In this document: piece by piece, positions 18,101 to 28,464 of the stretch
Numbering within the stretch: position 1 is the stretch's first letter
Layout: each line of letters opens with the position of its first letter
Assembly (NCBI GenBank): GCA_018240785.1
Contig: JAFEFC010000011.1
Coordinates: forward strand, 455,775 to 519,774
Direction of reading: 5' to 3'
Source of the DNA: Pseudomonadota bacterium
GTDB taxonomy: Bacteria; Pseudomonadota; Gammaproteobacteria; Burkholderiales; Rhodocyclaceae
Length of the DNA: 64,000 bases
Position numbers and translations under genes: made by a program
The notes under the pieces: model-generated
What the model was told of the DNA's origin: nothing
Seen by the model: only the letters and a program-made list of their open reading frames with translations
Database searches by the model: none

Positions 18101-18742
18101 ATGCTCGAGAAAGCGCGCTACATCGTCGTCGAGGGCCCGATCGGGGCGGGCAAGACCTCGCTCGCCCGGCGCCTCGCCGAGCGCCTGCCGGCGGAAAGCC
18201 TCTTCGAGCAGGCCGAGAGCAACCCTTTCCTGTCGCGCTTCTACCAGCACCCCGAGCGCTGGGCAATGGCCACCGAGCTGTCCTTCTTCTTCCAGCGCAT
18301 CGACCAGGTCGCCGCCCAGCTCGGCGACCTGAGCGGCGACCGCCGCGTGGTGTCGGACTTCATCCTCGACAAGGACAAGCTCTTTGCCGGGCTCAACCTG
18401 AGCGACGACGAGTTCGCGCTCTTCCAGCGCATCTTCGACAGCCTGCGCCCGGCCACGCCGCCCCGGCCCGACCTGGTGATCTACCTGCAGGCCAAGCCCG
18501 ACACGCTGATGGAGCGCATCCGCCGCCGCGGCAACGACGCCGAGCGGCGCATCACCGAGAGCTACCTGGAGCGCGTCGCCGACCGCTACGCGCGCTTCTT
18601 CTACCAGTACGACGCCGCGCCGCTCTTCATCGTCGATGCCGGCGTGCTCAATCCGGTGGACAAGGACGAGGATTTCGAGCTGCTGGTCGAGCGCCTGCGC
18701 AACATGCGCGGCTATCGCGAATTCTTCGGCTACGCGGGCTGA
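18101..18742 (+). CDS. Deoxynucleoside kinase (deoxyadenosine/deoxyguanosine type)
   Basis: A 213-residue P-loop kinase that phosphorylates purine deoxynucleosides in salvage. The Walker A motif is EGPIGAGKTS (residues 11-20), then SNPFLSRFYQHPERWAMATE typical of bacterial dNKs, the SDFILDKDKLFA segment, and the lid RRRGNDAERRI. ATG at 18101 is preferred; an in-frame open stretch upstream lies inside the DUF486 gene. Placement between folK and panB is common in Rhodocyclales and Burkholderiales. Substrate preference cannot be read from the sequence. Confidence 0.88.
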   Translation: MLEKARYIVVEGPIGAGKTSLARRLAERLPAESLFEQAESNPFLSRFYQHPERWAMATELSFFFQRIDQVAAQLGDLSGDRRVVSDFILDKDKLFAGLNLSDDEFALFQRIFDSLRPATPPRPDLVIYLQAKPDTLMERIRRRGNDAERRITESYLERVADRYARFFYQYDAAPLFIVDAGVLNPVDKDEDFELLVERLRNMRGYREFFGYAG

Positions 18743-18836
18743 GTTTCTGCCGCGGCGGCTGCCACCGCCGCGCCACGACCCCTTGTGCATTGCAGCACTT
18801 TGGTGAAAACTCCGCCCCTCCAAACAGGAGAACGCC

Positions 18837-20517
<1,681 letters not shown>

Positions 20518-20627
20518 CGCGGCAGCGCCGGCGTGGCGTCGATCGCGGTTCCCATCTATGCTGTAAACGTTGCGCAACAGCGTGCAACGTCACCGACAAC
20601 AAGGCAAAAGCGGAGGGACTGGAAGCA

Positions 20628-21074
20628 ATGACGACCACGGTCAAACAGATTCTCGATCAGAAGGGCAGCAAAGCCGTCTCGGTGCATCCCGATGACACGG
20701 TGTTCACTGCGCTTTCCCTGATGGCGGAGTTCGACATCGGCTCGGTCATCGTGACCGAAAACGATCGCTTGCTCGGCATCTTCACCGAGCGCGACTACGC
20801 TCGCAAGGTGGTCCTGAAAGGTCTGGTCTCCAAGGATGTAAGGATCGGCGAGTTGATGACGCCCAACCCGTGCACCGTGTCGCCGTCGAGCACGGTCGAC
20901 GAAGTGATGCGCACGATGACCGAAAACCGCTTCCGCCACCTGCCGGTGGTCGATCACGGCCGCATCGTCGGCATCGTGACCATCGGCGACATGGTGAAAT
21001 CCATCGTGACCCAGCAAGAGGCGACGATCCGCCAGCTTTCAAGCTACATCTCGGGCGACCTCGCGACGAACTGA
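20628..21074 (+). CDS. CBS-domain pair protein
   Basis: A 148-residue stand-alone Bateman module made of two CBS domains (about residues 12-64 and 76-135). CBS pairs bind adenine nucleotides and sense energy or redox state, usually as dimers. Conserved segments are SVIVTENDRLLGIFTERDYARKV and HLPVVDHGRIVGIVTIGDMVK (shortened here). No effector domain is attached, so it must act on a separate protein that cannot be named from this locus. GGAGG lies about 11 bases before the ATG. A strong bidirectional terminator follows the stop. Confidence 0.88.
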   Translation: MTTTVKQILDQKGSKAVSVHPDDTVFTALSLMAEFDIGSVIVTENDRLLGIFTERDYARKVVLKGLVSKDVRIGELMTPNPCTVSPSSTVDEVMRTMTENRFRHLPVVDHGRIVGIVTIGDMVKSIVTQQEATIRQLSSYISGDLATN

Positions 21075-21089
21075 GTTTCCGCGTTCCCG

Positions 21090-21119
21090 AAAAAAAACGC
21101 CGGCATGCCGGCGTTTTTT
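21090..21119. terminator. Bidirectional rho-independent terminator
   Basis: A GC palindrome (CGCCGGC at 21098-21104 and GCCGGCG at 21107-21113) is flanked by eight A on the left and six T on the right, so it works in both directions. It lies between the convergent CBS gene and pepN. Confidence 0.92.
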
Positions 21120-21156
21120 CTTTGCTGCGGCGCACAGCGCGCGTCCGCGATCCGGC

Positions 21157-23850
21157 TTATGCGAGCGCCTTGCCGACGATCTCCTGCACGTCGGCTGAAA
21201 GCCCCGGCGCCGCCAGCACGCGCTCGAGCTGCGGACGGATGCTGGCCTGCAGCACGGGCGTGTAGTGGCGCCAGTTTTCCAGCGCCCTCGCCATGCGCGC
21301 GGCCACCTGCGGATTTCTCCGGTCCAGGTCGATCACCTGCTCGGCCCAGAAGGCGTGGCCGCTGCCGTCCGCCGCATGGAACTCGGCGGCATTGGCGCGG
21401 AAGAAAGTACCCAGCAGCGCATACACCTTGTTGGGATTCGACAGGCTGAACACCGGATCGGACAGCAGCGCCCGCACCCTCGCCAGCGTCGGCGCGGCGG
21501 CCTCGTCCCACCGCCAGGCGCCGGCCTGCAGCGCGAACCACTTGTCGAGCACCAGCGCATCGCTGCGATAGCGCTCGTGGAACGCGGCCAGCGCAGCGTC
21601 GCGCGCCGGGCTGGCGCTCTGCACCAGCGCAGCGAGTGCGCCGAAGCGCTCGGTCATGTTGGTCGCCACCTCGAAGCGCGCACTCGCCGCCGCAAGCCCG
21701 CGCACATTGCCCGCCGCGGCAAGATAGCGCAGCGCGAGATTGCCGAGCGCGCGCCGGCCAGCGTCGGCCGGGTGATAGCGGTAGGCGCCGGGAACCTGCA
21801 TCGATTCGACCAAGCCCAGCCAGTCGTCGGCCAGCGCGTCGCCCAGCGTGCGCATCGTCAGGACGAGCGCGGCGCGCAGCGCGAGGGGATCGGCTGGCGC
21901 CATGCGCTCGAGCAGATAGCTCTCGGTCGGCAGCGCGGCCGCCTGCGCGCGGAAGGCGGGGTCGAGCGCGGGATTGTTCACCAGCGCACGGAAAGCGGCG
22001 ACGAAGGCCTCCGGCACCGCGCCCGCCTGTCCGCCGGCGAGCCCGAGGATCACGCGTTCAGCGTAGCGCTGGGCGGCGTCCCAGCGGTTGAACGGGTCCG
22101 CGTCATGGGCCATGCGGAAGGCCAGGCGCGCGTCGTCCTCGTCCAGTTCCAGGATCACCGGCGCCGAGAAGCCGCGCAGCAGCGAAGGCACGGGCTCGGC
22201 GTCCAGGCCGGTGAAGCTGAAGCGCTGCTCGGCCTCGGTTAGCGCCAGCACACGGGTGCCGGCACCCGCCTGCGATTCCCCTTCGAGACGCAGCGCGCGG
22301 TCCTGGCCGTCGGGGCCCATCAGGCCGACCGCGACGGGGATCACCAGCGGCTGCTTTTCCGGCTGGCCGGGGGTGGGCGGCGTGCGCTGCGCCAGCGTCA
22401 GCGTGTAGCTGCCGGTGGCCGCATCCCACTCGCCGCGCGCGCTGACGCGCGGCGTGCCGGCCTGTTCGTACCAGCGCATGAACTGGTCGAGGTCGACGCC
22501 GTTGTTGGCCTCGGACATGGCATCGACGAAGTCGTCGCAGGTCACCGCCTGGCCGTCGAAATAGCTGAAGTAGAGGTCCATGCCGTTGCGGAAGCCCTCC
22601 GGCCCCAGCAGGGTGTGCAGCATGCGGATGACTTCGGCGCCCTTCTCATACACCGTGGCGGTGTAGAAGTTGTTGATCTCCTGGTAGCTGTCCGGCCGGA
22701 TCGGATGCGCCATCGGCCCGCCGTCCTCGGCGAATTGTGCCGCGCGCAGCACACGCACGTCGTCGATGCGCTTGACTGCGCGCGCGGAGGCCGCACCCGC
22801 GGGCCCGGCGGCCTCACCTGCCACTGTCGCCAGCATGTCGGCCGAGAACTGCTGGTCGCGGAAGACGGTGAGCCCTTCCTTGAGCGTGAGCTGGAACCAG
22901 TCGCGGCAGGTGACGCGGTTGCCGGTCCAGTTGTGGAAGTATTCGTGCGCGACCACGCTCTCGACGTTCTCGTAATCGACGTCGGTGGCGGTGTCGGGCT
23001 TGGCGAGGATGAACTTGGTGTTGAAGATGTTCAGCCCCTTGTTCTCCATCGCCCCCATGTTGAAGTCACCCACCGCGACGATCATGAAGCGGTCGAGGTC
23101 GAGCTCCAGGCCGAAGGTCTCCTCGTCCCAGCGCATCGAGTGGACCAGCGAATCCATCGCGTGCTCGCTGCGGTCGAGGTTGCCCTCTTCCACCCACACC
23201 TGCAGCAGCACCTCTCGGCCGGACGCAGTGGTGACCGTGCGCTCGAGCGCAACCAGCTTCGCCGCCACCAGGGCGAAGAGGTAGGACGGCTTGGGGAAGG
23301 GATCTTCCCACTTCGCGAAATGCCGGCCGCCGGGCAGTTCGCCCTGTTCGAGCAGGTTGCCGTTGGACAGCAGCACCGGGCAGGCGGCGCGGTCGGCCTC
23401 CAGGGTGACGGTGTAGCGCGCCATCACGTCGGGGCGATCGGGGAAATACGTGATGCGGCGGAAGCCCTCGGCTTCGCACTGGGTGAAGAAGCCGCCGTTC
23501 GAAAGATACAGGCCGGACAGCGTGGTGTTGGCACGCGGATCGATGCGGGTGACGACTTCCACCACTGCGCGCTCGCCGGCGGCGTCGATCTGCAGCACGC
23601 CGTCGGCCTCGCGCACGGCCTCTGCCGGCAAGGCTGCGTCGTCAAGCTTGAGCGAAATCCGCTCCAGCGCCTCGCCCCACAGCAGGATGGGTCCTTCGTC
23701 CACGGCCGCGGGATTGCGCGCGCACACCATGCGGCTGGTCACCACGGTGGCGTCGGGGTCGAGCTTGAAGTGCAGGTCGATGCTTTCGACCGTCCAGGCC
23801 AGCGGCCGGTAATCCGCGCGCTGGATCGTTGGGGCGTGTTCAGTCTTCAT
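21157..23850 (-). CDS. pepN: Aminopeptidase N (M1 family, alanyl aminopeptidase)
   Basis: An 897-residue zinc metallopeptidase that removes N-terminal residues from peptides in late cytosolic protein turnover. The substrate-anchoring motif GAMEN is at residues 266-270, the zinc motif HEYFH at 302-306 and the third ligand Glu325. ATG at 23850 is chosen since GGAGAAAGA precedes it; an in-frame upstream ATG adds 19 unconserved residues. An Ala/Gly-rich insertion at about residues 339-355 splits the segment that in homologues reads roughly FSADMGSRAVKRI. It is close to the active-site cleft and probably a surface loop. The gene ends against the bidirectional terminator at 21090-21119. Confidence 0.95.
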   Translation of the reverse strand: MKTEHAPTIQRADYRPLAWTVESIDLHFKLDPDATVVTSRMVCARNPAAVDEGPILLWGEALERISLKLDDAALPAEAVREADGVLQIDAAGERAVVEVVTRIDPRANTTLSGLYLSNGGFFTQCEAEGFRRITYFPDRPDVMARYTVTLEADRAACPVLLSNGNLLEQGELPGGRHFAKWEDPFPKPSYLFALVAAKLVALERTVTTASGREVLLQVWVEEGNLDRSEHAMDSLVHSMRWDEETFGLELDLDRFMIVAVGDFNMGAMENKGLNIFNTKFILAKPDTATDVDYENVESVVAHEYFHNWTGNRVTCRDWFQLTLKEGLTVFRDQQFSADMLATVAGEAAGPAGAASARAVKRIDDVRVLRAAQFAEDGGPMAHPIRPDSYQEINNFYTATVYEKGAEVIRMLHTLLGPEGFRNGMDLYFSYFDGQAVTCDDFVDAMSEANNGVDLDQFMRWYEQAGTPRVSARGEWDAATGSYTLTLAQRTPPTPGQPEKQPLVIPVAVGLMGPDGQDRALRLEGESQAGAGTRVLALTEAEQRFSFTGLDAEPVPSLLRGFSAPVILELDEDDARLAFRMAHDADPFNRWDAAQRYAERVILGLAGGQAGAVPEAFVAAFRALVNNPALDPAFRAQAAALPTESYLLERMAPADPLALRAALVLTMRTLGDALADDWLGLVESMQVPGAYRYHPADAGRRALGNLALRYLAAAGNVRGLAAASARFEVATNMTERFGALAALVQSASPARDAALAAFHERYRSDALVLDKWFALQAGAWRWDEAAAPTLARVRALLSDPVFSLSNPNKVYALLGTFFRANAAEFHAADGSGHAFWAEQVIDLDRRNPQVAARMARALENWRHYTPVLQASIRPQLERVLAAPGLSADVQEIVGKALA

Positions 23851-23962
23851 TCTTTCTCCGTTGTCCGCCGCTGCCAGGCAGGCGGCGCGGCAAGTGTACG
23901 CCTGCAACGCGCGCTGCGCACGGTGCGAGGCGCCCCGGGGAAGCGGTTGGCGCTGAGCCGGG

Positions 23963-24862
23963 TCAGGGCGTGGCGGCCCTGTCGGCGACCAGGATGTCTC
24001 CTGCCGACTGGGCCAGCACGTGCTTGGTGACGCTGCCGAGCAGCATTTCCTCGACCAGGCCGAGGCCGCGCTTGCCGATCACGATGAGGTCGCAGTCCTG
24101 CTCCTGCTCCTGCTCGAGGATCAGGCTGCTGGCGTCGCCATGCAGCACCAGCCGACGCACCGCCGCCTCGCTCAGCCCCGCCTCCGCGACAAGCTCGCCC
24201 ATGCGCACCAGCGCTTCGCGCTTGGCACTCGCGCGCATGTAAGTCAGCGCCTGGTCGTCGACGCCGGCGAGGCGTAGCCGACCTTCGAAAGGCACCTCGA
24301 ACGCATGCAGCAGCACGATGTCGGCCTGCGGCGCCACCATCCGGGCAAGCTGCAGCGCGGCCACGGCGCGCGCGGAGAAATCGACCGGTACGAGCACGCG
24401 GCGGTAGGGTTCGTGCGCCATCTGCTTGACCACCAGCAACGGACGGTAGGTCTTGCGCAGCACACGCTCGGTGGTCGAACCGATCAGCAGTTCGCGCATG
24501 AAGCCGGCCCCGCGCGCGCCCAGCACCAGCATGTCCGCATCGATCGCGTCCGCATGGCCGGCGATCTCGGCCAGCACCGGCCCCACGGACAAGTGCAGGT
24601 CGGGCGCCACCCCATGCCGCGCCGCCAGTTCGGCCGCAAGCCGGTGCAGGTCGTCGCGCACCTCGTCCATCAGGCGGCTCTGCACTTCGGACTGCGCCCC
24701 CGAAAAAAGCTGCCGCAGGGAGTCGATCGCCCCCACGCTCACCACATGCTGCAGCGACAGCCGGGCCTCGCTCCCGGTTGCCATGAGCGCCGCCCGCATC
24801 GCGGCATGGCGGGCCACGGCTGACAGATCGGTTGCAGCAAGGATGGTGCGCAGCGTGATCAT
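23963..24862 (-). CDS. Tandem universal stress protein (two UspA domains)
   Basis: A 299-residue protein with two UspA domains (about residues 1-145 and 150-295). The second has a good ATP-binding signature, VIGKRGLGLVEEMLLGSVTKHV, matching G-2X-G-9X-G(S/T). The first has a related LGARGAGFMRELLIGSTTERV. Such tandem proteins bind ATP and are induced under stress, often oxygen limitation. The start is ATG 24862, with GGAG six bases upstream. It overlaps the end of the P-type ATPase gene by four bases, so the two are translationally coupled. The domain order and the pairing with a cation pump suggest a role in ion homeostasis under stress, which is inference. Confidence 0.88.
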   Translation of the reverse strand: MITLRTILAATDLSAVARHAAMRAALMATGSEARLSLQHVVSVGAIDSLRQLFSGAQSEVQSRLMDEVRDDLHRLAAELAARHGVAPDLHLSVGPVLAEIAGHADAIDADMLVLGARGAGFMRELLIGSTTERVLRKTYRPLLVVKQMAHEPYRRVLVPVDFSARAVAALQLARMVAPQADIVLLHAFEVPFEGRLRLAGVDDQALTYMRASAKREALVRMGELVAEAGLSEAAVRRLVLHGDASSLILEQEQEQDCDLIVIGKRGLGLVEEMLLGSVTKHVLAQSAGDILVADRAATP

Positions 24863-27636
24863 GACTCGCTCCATGGTGAGTGAGTGGGGCATGCCTGGCG
24901 CAAATGAGCTTCGTCGCGCCTGAAGAAGCGTCGCAACACCAGCTTTTCCGCCTCGACCGCGCACAGCAGCACGACACCGAACCCAAGGATGCGCAGCCAC
25001 ACATCACCGCCGAGCGGTTCGGTGCCGAACAGGCCCTGCATGGCGGGGAGATAGGTGAACATCACCTGGCAGACCGCCAGCATCACGATCGCCAGCAGGA
25101 CATAGCGATTACCGAGGAAACCGTCGCGACTGAGCACCGAGGCGTAAAGGTTGCGCACATTGAAAAGGTAGAACACCTCTCCCATCAGCAGCGCGTTCAC
25201 CGCCGCGGTGCGGGCGGCCACCAGGCTGGCGCCGCGGGCGACTTCCCACAGGAACAGGCCCATGCCGCCGGCAACGAGCAGGAAGCCGACGAACACGATG
25301 CGCCATGCCAGCAGGCCATTGAGCAGCGGCTCGTCCGGCGCGCGCGGCGGGCGCGTCATGATGTCGGCCTCGGGCCGTTCGAAGGCCAGCGCCAGCGCCA
25401 GCGTGACCGCCGTGACCATGTTCACCCACAGGATCTGCACCGGCGTGATCGGCATCGTGAGGCCGAACAGCACCGCGCAGAAAACCATCGCCGCCTGGCC
25501 GATGTTCGTCGGCAGGATGTAGGCGATGGCCTTGCGCAGGTTGTCGTACACCGTGCGCCCCTCCTCGACGGCGGCGGCGACCGAGGCGAAGTTGTCGTCG
25601 GCCAGCACCATCTCGGCCGCCTCCTTGGCCGCTTCGGTGCCCTTGTGGCCCATCGCCACGCCGACATTGGCGCGCTTGAGCGCAGGTGCGTCATTGACAC
25701 CGTCGCCGGTCATCGCCACCACTTCTCCCCTCGCCTGCAGCGCCTGCACCAGGCGCAGCTTGTGCTCGGGGCTCGCTCTGGCAAAGATATCGACGTCCGT
25801 CACCACCTCGGTGAGGCGAGCATCGTCCAGGTGCTCGATCTCCGCGCCGGTCAGCACGCGGACGTCGGCCGCGAGGCCCAGTTGCTGGCCGATCGCACGT
25901 GCAGTGGCCGCGTGGTCGCCGGTGATCATCTTCACGCGCATGCCGGCGGCAAGGCAGCTCGCCACTGCCTGCACCGCCTCGGGGCGAGGCGGATCGGTGA
26001 TGCCCAGCACCGCGAGCAGGGTGAAGCCGCCCGCCTCCACATCCGCGAAGGTCAACGTGCGCTCGCCGCCGGTCGCACTTCGCTCGGCGACCGCGAGCAG
26101 GCGCATGCCCGCACCTGCAGCCTCGTCCATTGCCTGCTGCCAGGCATCCACATCCAGCGGCGACGGTTCGCCGTCAAGCTGGCGGCTGACAGAGCACAAC
26201 GCCAACACGCGCTCCGGCGCACCCTTGAGCATCACCCGCGCCTTGCCCTGGTGATCGTGATGCAGCGTGGCCATGAAGCGGTGCTCGGATTCGAACGGAA
26301 TCACATCGTCGCGCGGCAACGCCTCGCGCTCCAGGCGCGGATCGCTGCCGGCCTTCAGCGCCAGGGTCATCAGCGCCCCTTCGGTCGGATCGCCCACCAT
26401 GCGCCACTGGCCGTCGTGCAGGTTCAGCTCGGCATCGTTGCACAGCAGGCAGGCGCGGCCGATGTCGGCGAGCAATGGCGCCTCGGTGACGCCGAGTTCG
26501 CGCCGCTCGCGCTCGAAGCCCCCCTGCGGCGCATAGCCGGTGCCGGTGACGCCGATCTCGCCATCAGCGCAGATCACACGCTGCACCGTCATTTCATTGC
26601 GCGTCAGGGTGCCGGTCTTGTCCGAGCAGATCACCGTGACCGAGCCCAGCGCCTCGACTGCCGGCAGGCGCCGGATGATGGCTCGGCGCCGTGCCATGCG
26701 CTGCACGCCGATGGCAAGGGTGATCGTCATGACCGCCGGCAGCCCCTCGGGGATCGCCGCCACCGCCAGGCCGACGGCGGCGATGAACATGTCGCCCGCG
26801 CTGTAGTCCCGGACCTGCGTGCCAAATACGAACGCGGCCACCGCAATGGCAAGGATGACCCAGGTCAGGAACTGGCTGAACCCGGCCATCTGGCGCAGCA
26901 GCGGCGTGCTCATGCCCTCCACCGCGCCGAGCAGCGTGCTGATGCGGCCGATCTCGGTGGCCGCGCCCGTCCTCACCACCACCCCCACACCCTGGCCGTA
27001 GCTCACCAGCGTGCCCGAGAAGGCCATGGAGGTGCGATCGCCGAGCGGCGCATCGGCGGAGACCGGCGCGATCGACTTGTCGACGCCGAGCGACTCACCG
27101 GTGAGCGCCGCCTCCTCGATGCGCAGGCTGCGCACGTCGAGCAGGCGAAGGTCGGCAGGGACACGGTCGCCGGAAGCAAGGAACACGATGTCACCAGGCA
27201 CCAGCGTGTCGGCGGCGACCTCCTGCCGCCGCCCATCACGCAACACATGGGCGTGCGGCGCGAGCATGTCGCGGATGGCGTCGAGGGCACGCTCGGCCTT
27301 GCCCTCCTGCAGGAAGCCGATGACCGCATTGATCACCGTCACCCCGAAGATGACCGCGGCGTCGACCAGATGGCCCAGCAAGGTGGTCACCACCCCGGAC
27401 GCCAGCAGGACGTAGATGAGCACGTTGTGGAATTGCAGCAGGAAGCGCATCAGCGGACCGCGCCGCGGCGGCGGCGGCAACGCGTTGGCGCCACAAAGGT
27501 TCAGCCGGCGCACGGCCTCGTCCGAGTCGAGGCCGGCGTCGGGCGAAGTGCGCAGGGCGAGCAGCACGGCCTCCGTCGCTTGTGCGTGGCAGGCCGATGG
27601 CTTGTCGAAAGGGGTGTCCGGGGTGAAGTCGGTCAT
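24859..27636 (-). CDS. P-type cation-transporting ATPase (P2 class)
   Basis: A 925-residue P-type ATPase with the cation-transporter N-terminal domain (residues 15-85), actuator motif TGES (179-182), ion-site motif PEGLP (296-300), phosphorylation motif SDKTGT (Asp339), the TGDGVNDAP hinge motif and about ten transmembrane segments including a C-terminal set of six. PEGLP and the long C-terminal half place it in the P2 class that moves Ca, Na/K or Mg-like cations and not heavy metals. The exact ion cannot be told from sequence. The first gene of a two-gene operon with the tandem Usp protein; the start codons overlap as ATGA. Upstream lies a 170-bp gap without an evident regulator. Confidence 0.92.
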   Translation of the reverse strand: MTDFTPDTPFDKPSACHAQATEAVLLALRTSPDAGLDSDEAVRRLNLCGANALPPPPRRGPLMRFLLQFHNVLIYVLLASGVVTTLLGHLVDAAVIFGVTVINAVIGFLQEGKAERALDAIRDMLAPHAHVLRDGRRQEVAADTLVPGDIVFLASGDRVPADLRLLDVRSLRIEEAALTGESLGVDKSIAPVSADAPLGDRTSMAFSGTLVSYGQGVGVVVRTGAATEIGRISTLLGAVEGMSTPLLRQMAGFSQFLTWVILAIAVAAFVFGTQVRDYSAGDMFIAAVGLAVAAIPEGLPAVMTITLAIGVQRMARRRAIIRRLPAVEALGSVTVICSDKTGTLTRNEMTVQRVICADGEIGVTGTGYAPQGGFERERRELGVTEAPLLADIGRACLLCNDAELNLHDGQWRMVGDPTEGALMTLALKAGSDPRLEREALPRDDVIPFESEHRFMATLHHDHQGKARVMLKGAPERVLALCSVSRQLDGEPSPLDVDAWQQAMDEAAGAGMRLLAVAERSATGGERTLTFADVEAGGFTLLAVLGITDPPRPEAVQAVASCLAAGMRVKMITGDHAATARAIGQQLGLAADVRVLTGAEIEHLDDARLTEVVTDVDIFARASPEHKLRLVQALQARGEVVAMTGDGVNDAPALKRANVGVAMGHKGTEAAKEAAEMVLADDNFASVAAAVEEGRTVYDNLRKAIAYILPTNIGQAAMVFCAVLFGLTMPITPVQILWVNMVTAVTLALALAFERPEADIMTRPPRAPDEPLLNGLLAWRIVFVGFLLVAGGMGLFLWEVARGASLVAARTAAVNALLMGEVFYLFNVRNLYASVLSRDGFLGNRYVLLAIVMLAVCQVMFTYLPAMQGLFGTEPLGGDVWLRILGFGVVLLCAVEAEKLVLRRFFRRDEAHLRQACPTHSPWSES

Positions 27637-27805
27637 TGGCAGGCGCGTCCGGTCGTCCAGCGGGGTTCGGAAAACCCTGGCGGCGGCGCCCCGGCGCGCA
27701 TGCGCCGCGACGACTTGCGACCACTATCCTTCAGGCATCGTCATGGATGCTAACCGCAATCGGCCTGGAAAGTTCCCGCCGTGCGCCCTGCGCGCCTCAG
27801 CCGCC

Positions 27806-28306
27806 TCAGGCCTTTGGCCGTTCCGGCATCAGCACGATGCAGGTTCGCGCGAGGCGGTCGTGCAGGAACTGGCGGTCGCGATCGAAGAACGCCCACAGCA
27901 CGCCGACGCCCAGCAGCAACACCGAGGGCCAGGCCAGCGCGTAGCGAAGCCAGCCTTGCGCCGCCCCCGGCGAACGGCCGTCAGCCGCGTTGACGATCCT
28001 GAGGCGCCAGGTCTGCATCGCGAGCGTCTGCCCATGGCGAGTCCAGTACCCGACGAAGTAGCCGCCCAGCACCACGAAGATGTGCAGCCACGCGAACCAC
28101 CCCGGCGGCGCGATGCCCGCCGCGACGCCCAGCATCAGGTAAGGTACGAGGAAGGTGAGCGCGAGCACGCCGAGCAGCAGCAGGCATTCATACAGCATGC
28201 TGACGAGGCGGCGCCGCAGGCCGGCGAGTTCCGCCACGGCACGCTCCGCGGCAGCAGGCGCGGCCGGCATCTGCCGCGGTGCGGCTCGGGAAGTTTTGCT
28301 TTTCAT
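27806..28306 (-). CDS. RDD family membrane protein
   Basis: A 166-residue inner-membrane protein with the RDD domain, named for conserved Arg and Asp residues: LRRRLVSMLYECLLLLG begins the first helix, RHGQTLAMQTWRLRIV follows the second, and FDRDRQFLHDRLARTCIV ends the domain. Three hydrophobic segments are visible. RDD proteins are of mostly unknown function; a few relate to sodium or other cation transport. ATG at 28306 is chosen over an upstream in-frame ATG that would add 45 low-complexity residues. It is divergent from ilvI across about 160 bp. Confidence 0.88.
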   Translation of the reverse strand: MKSKTSRAAPRQMPAAPAAAERAVAELAGLRRRLVSMLYECLLLLGVLALTFLVPYLMLGVAAGIAPPGWFAWLHIFVVLGGYFVGYWTRHGQTLAMQTWRLRIVNAADGRSPGAAQGWLRYALAWPSVLLLGVGVLWAFFDRDRQFLHDRLARTCIVLMPERPKA

Positions 28307-28397
28307 GCCGATGGCGAGGAGGGAAGCGGTTGCCCGCGCAGGAATCGACCGCAAAATCCGGGACAGGTGCGGCTGCGGCGCACCCGGCCTTCCAGCC

Positions 28398-28426
28398 TTG
28401 ACCAAAACCCTGGGGGCCGGTAACGT
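28398..28426 (+). promoter_or_regulatory. Candidate sigma-70 promoter for the ilvIHC genes
   Basis: TTGACC (28398-28403) is separated by 17 bp from TAACGT (28421-28426), about 32 bases upstream of the ilvI start. The -35 matches consensus at five of six positions and the -10 at three. No leucine/valine attenuator peptide is visible in the short leader. Confidence 0.4.
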
Positions 28427-28464
28427 TCGGCGTTTCTCCAAACGTTTTGTAGAGCGAGTTTGCG

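Noticed and set aside
24880-27753. 957-codon open frame antisense to the P-type ATPase and Usp genes
   Set aside because: Composition is the His/Arg/Gln-rich pattern of an antisense shadow; the minus-strand ATPase has complete catalytic motifs.
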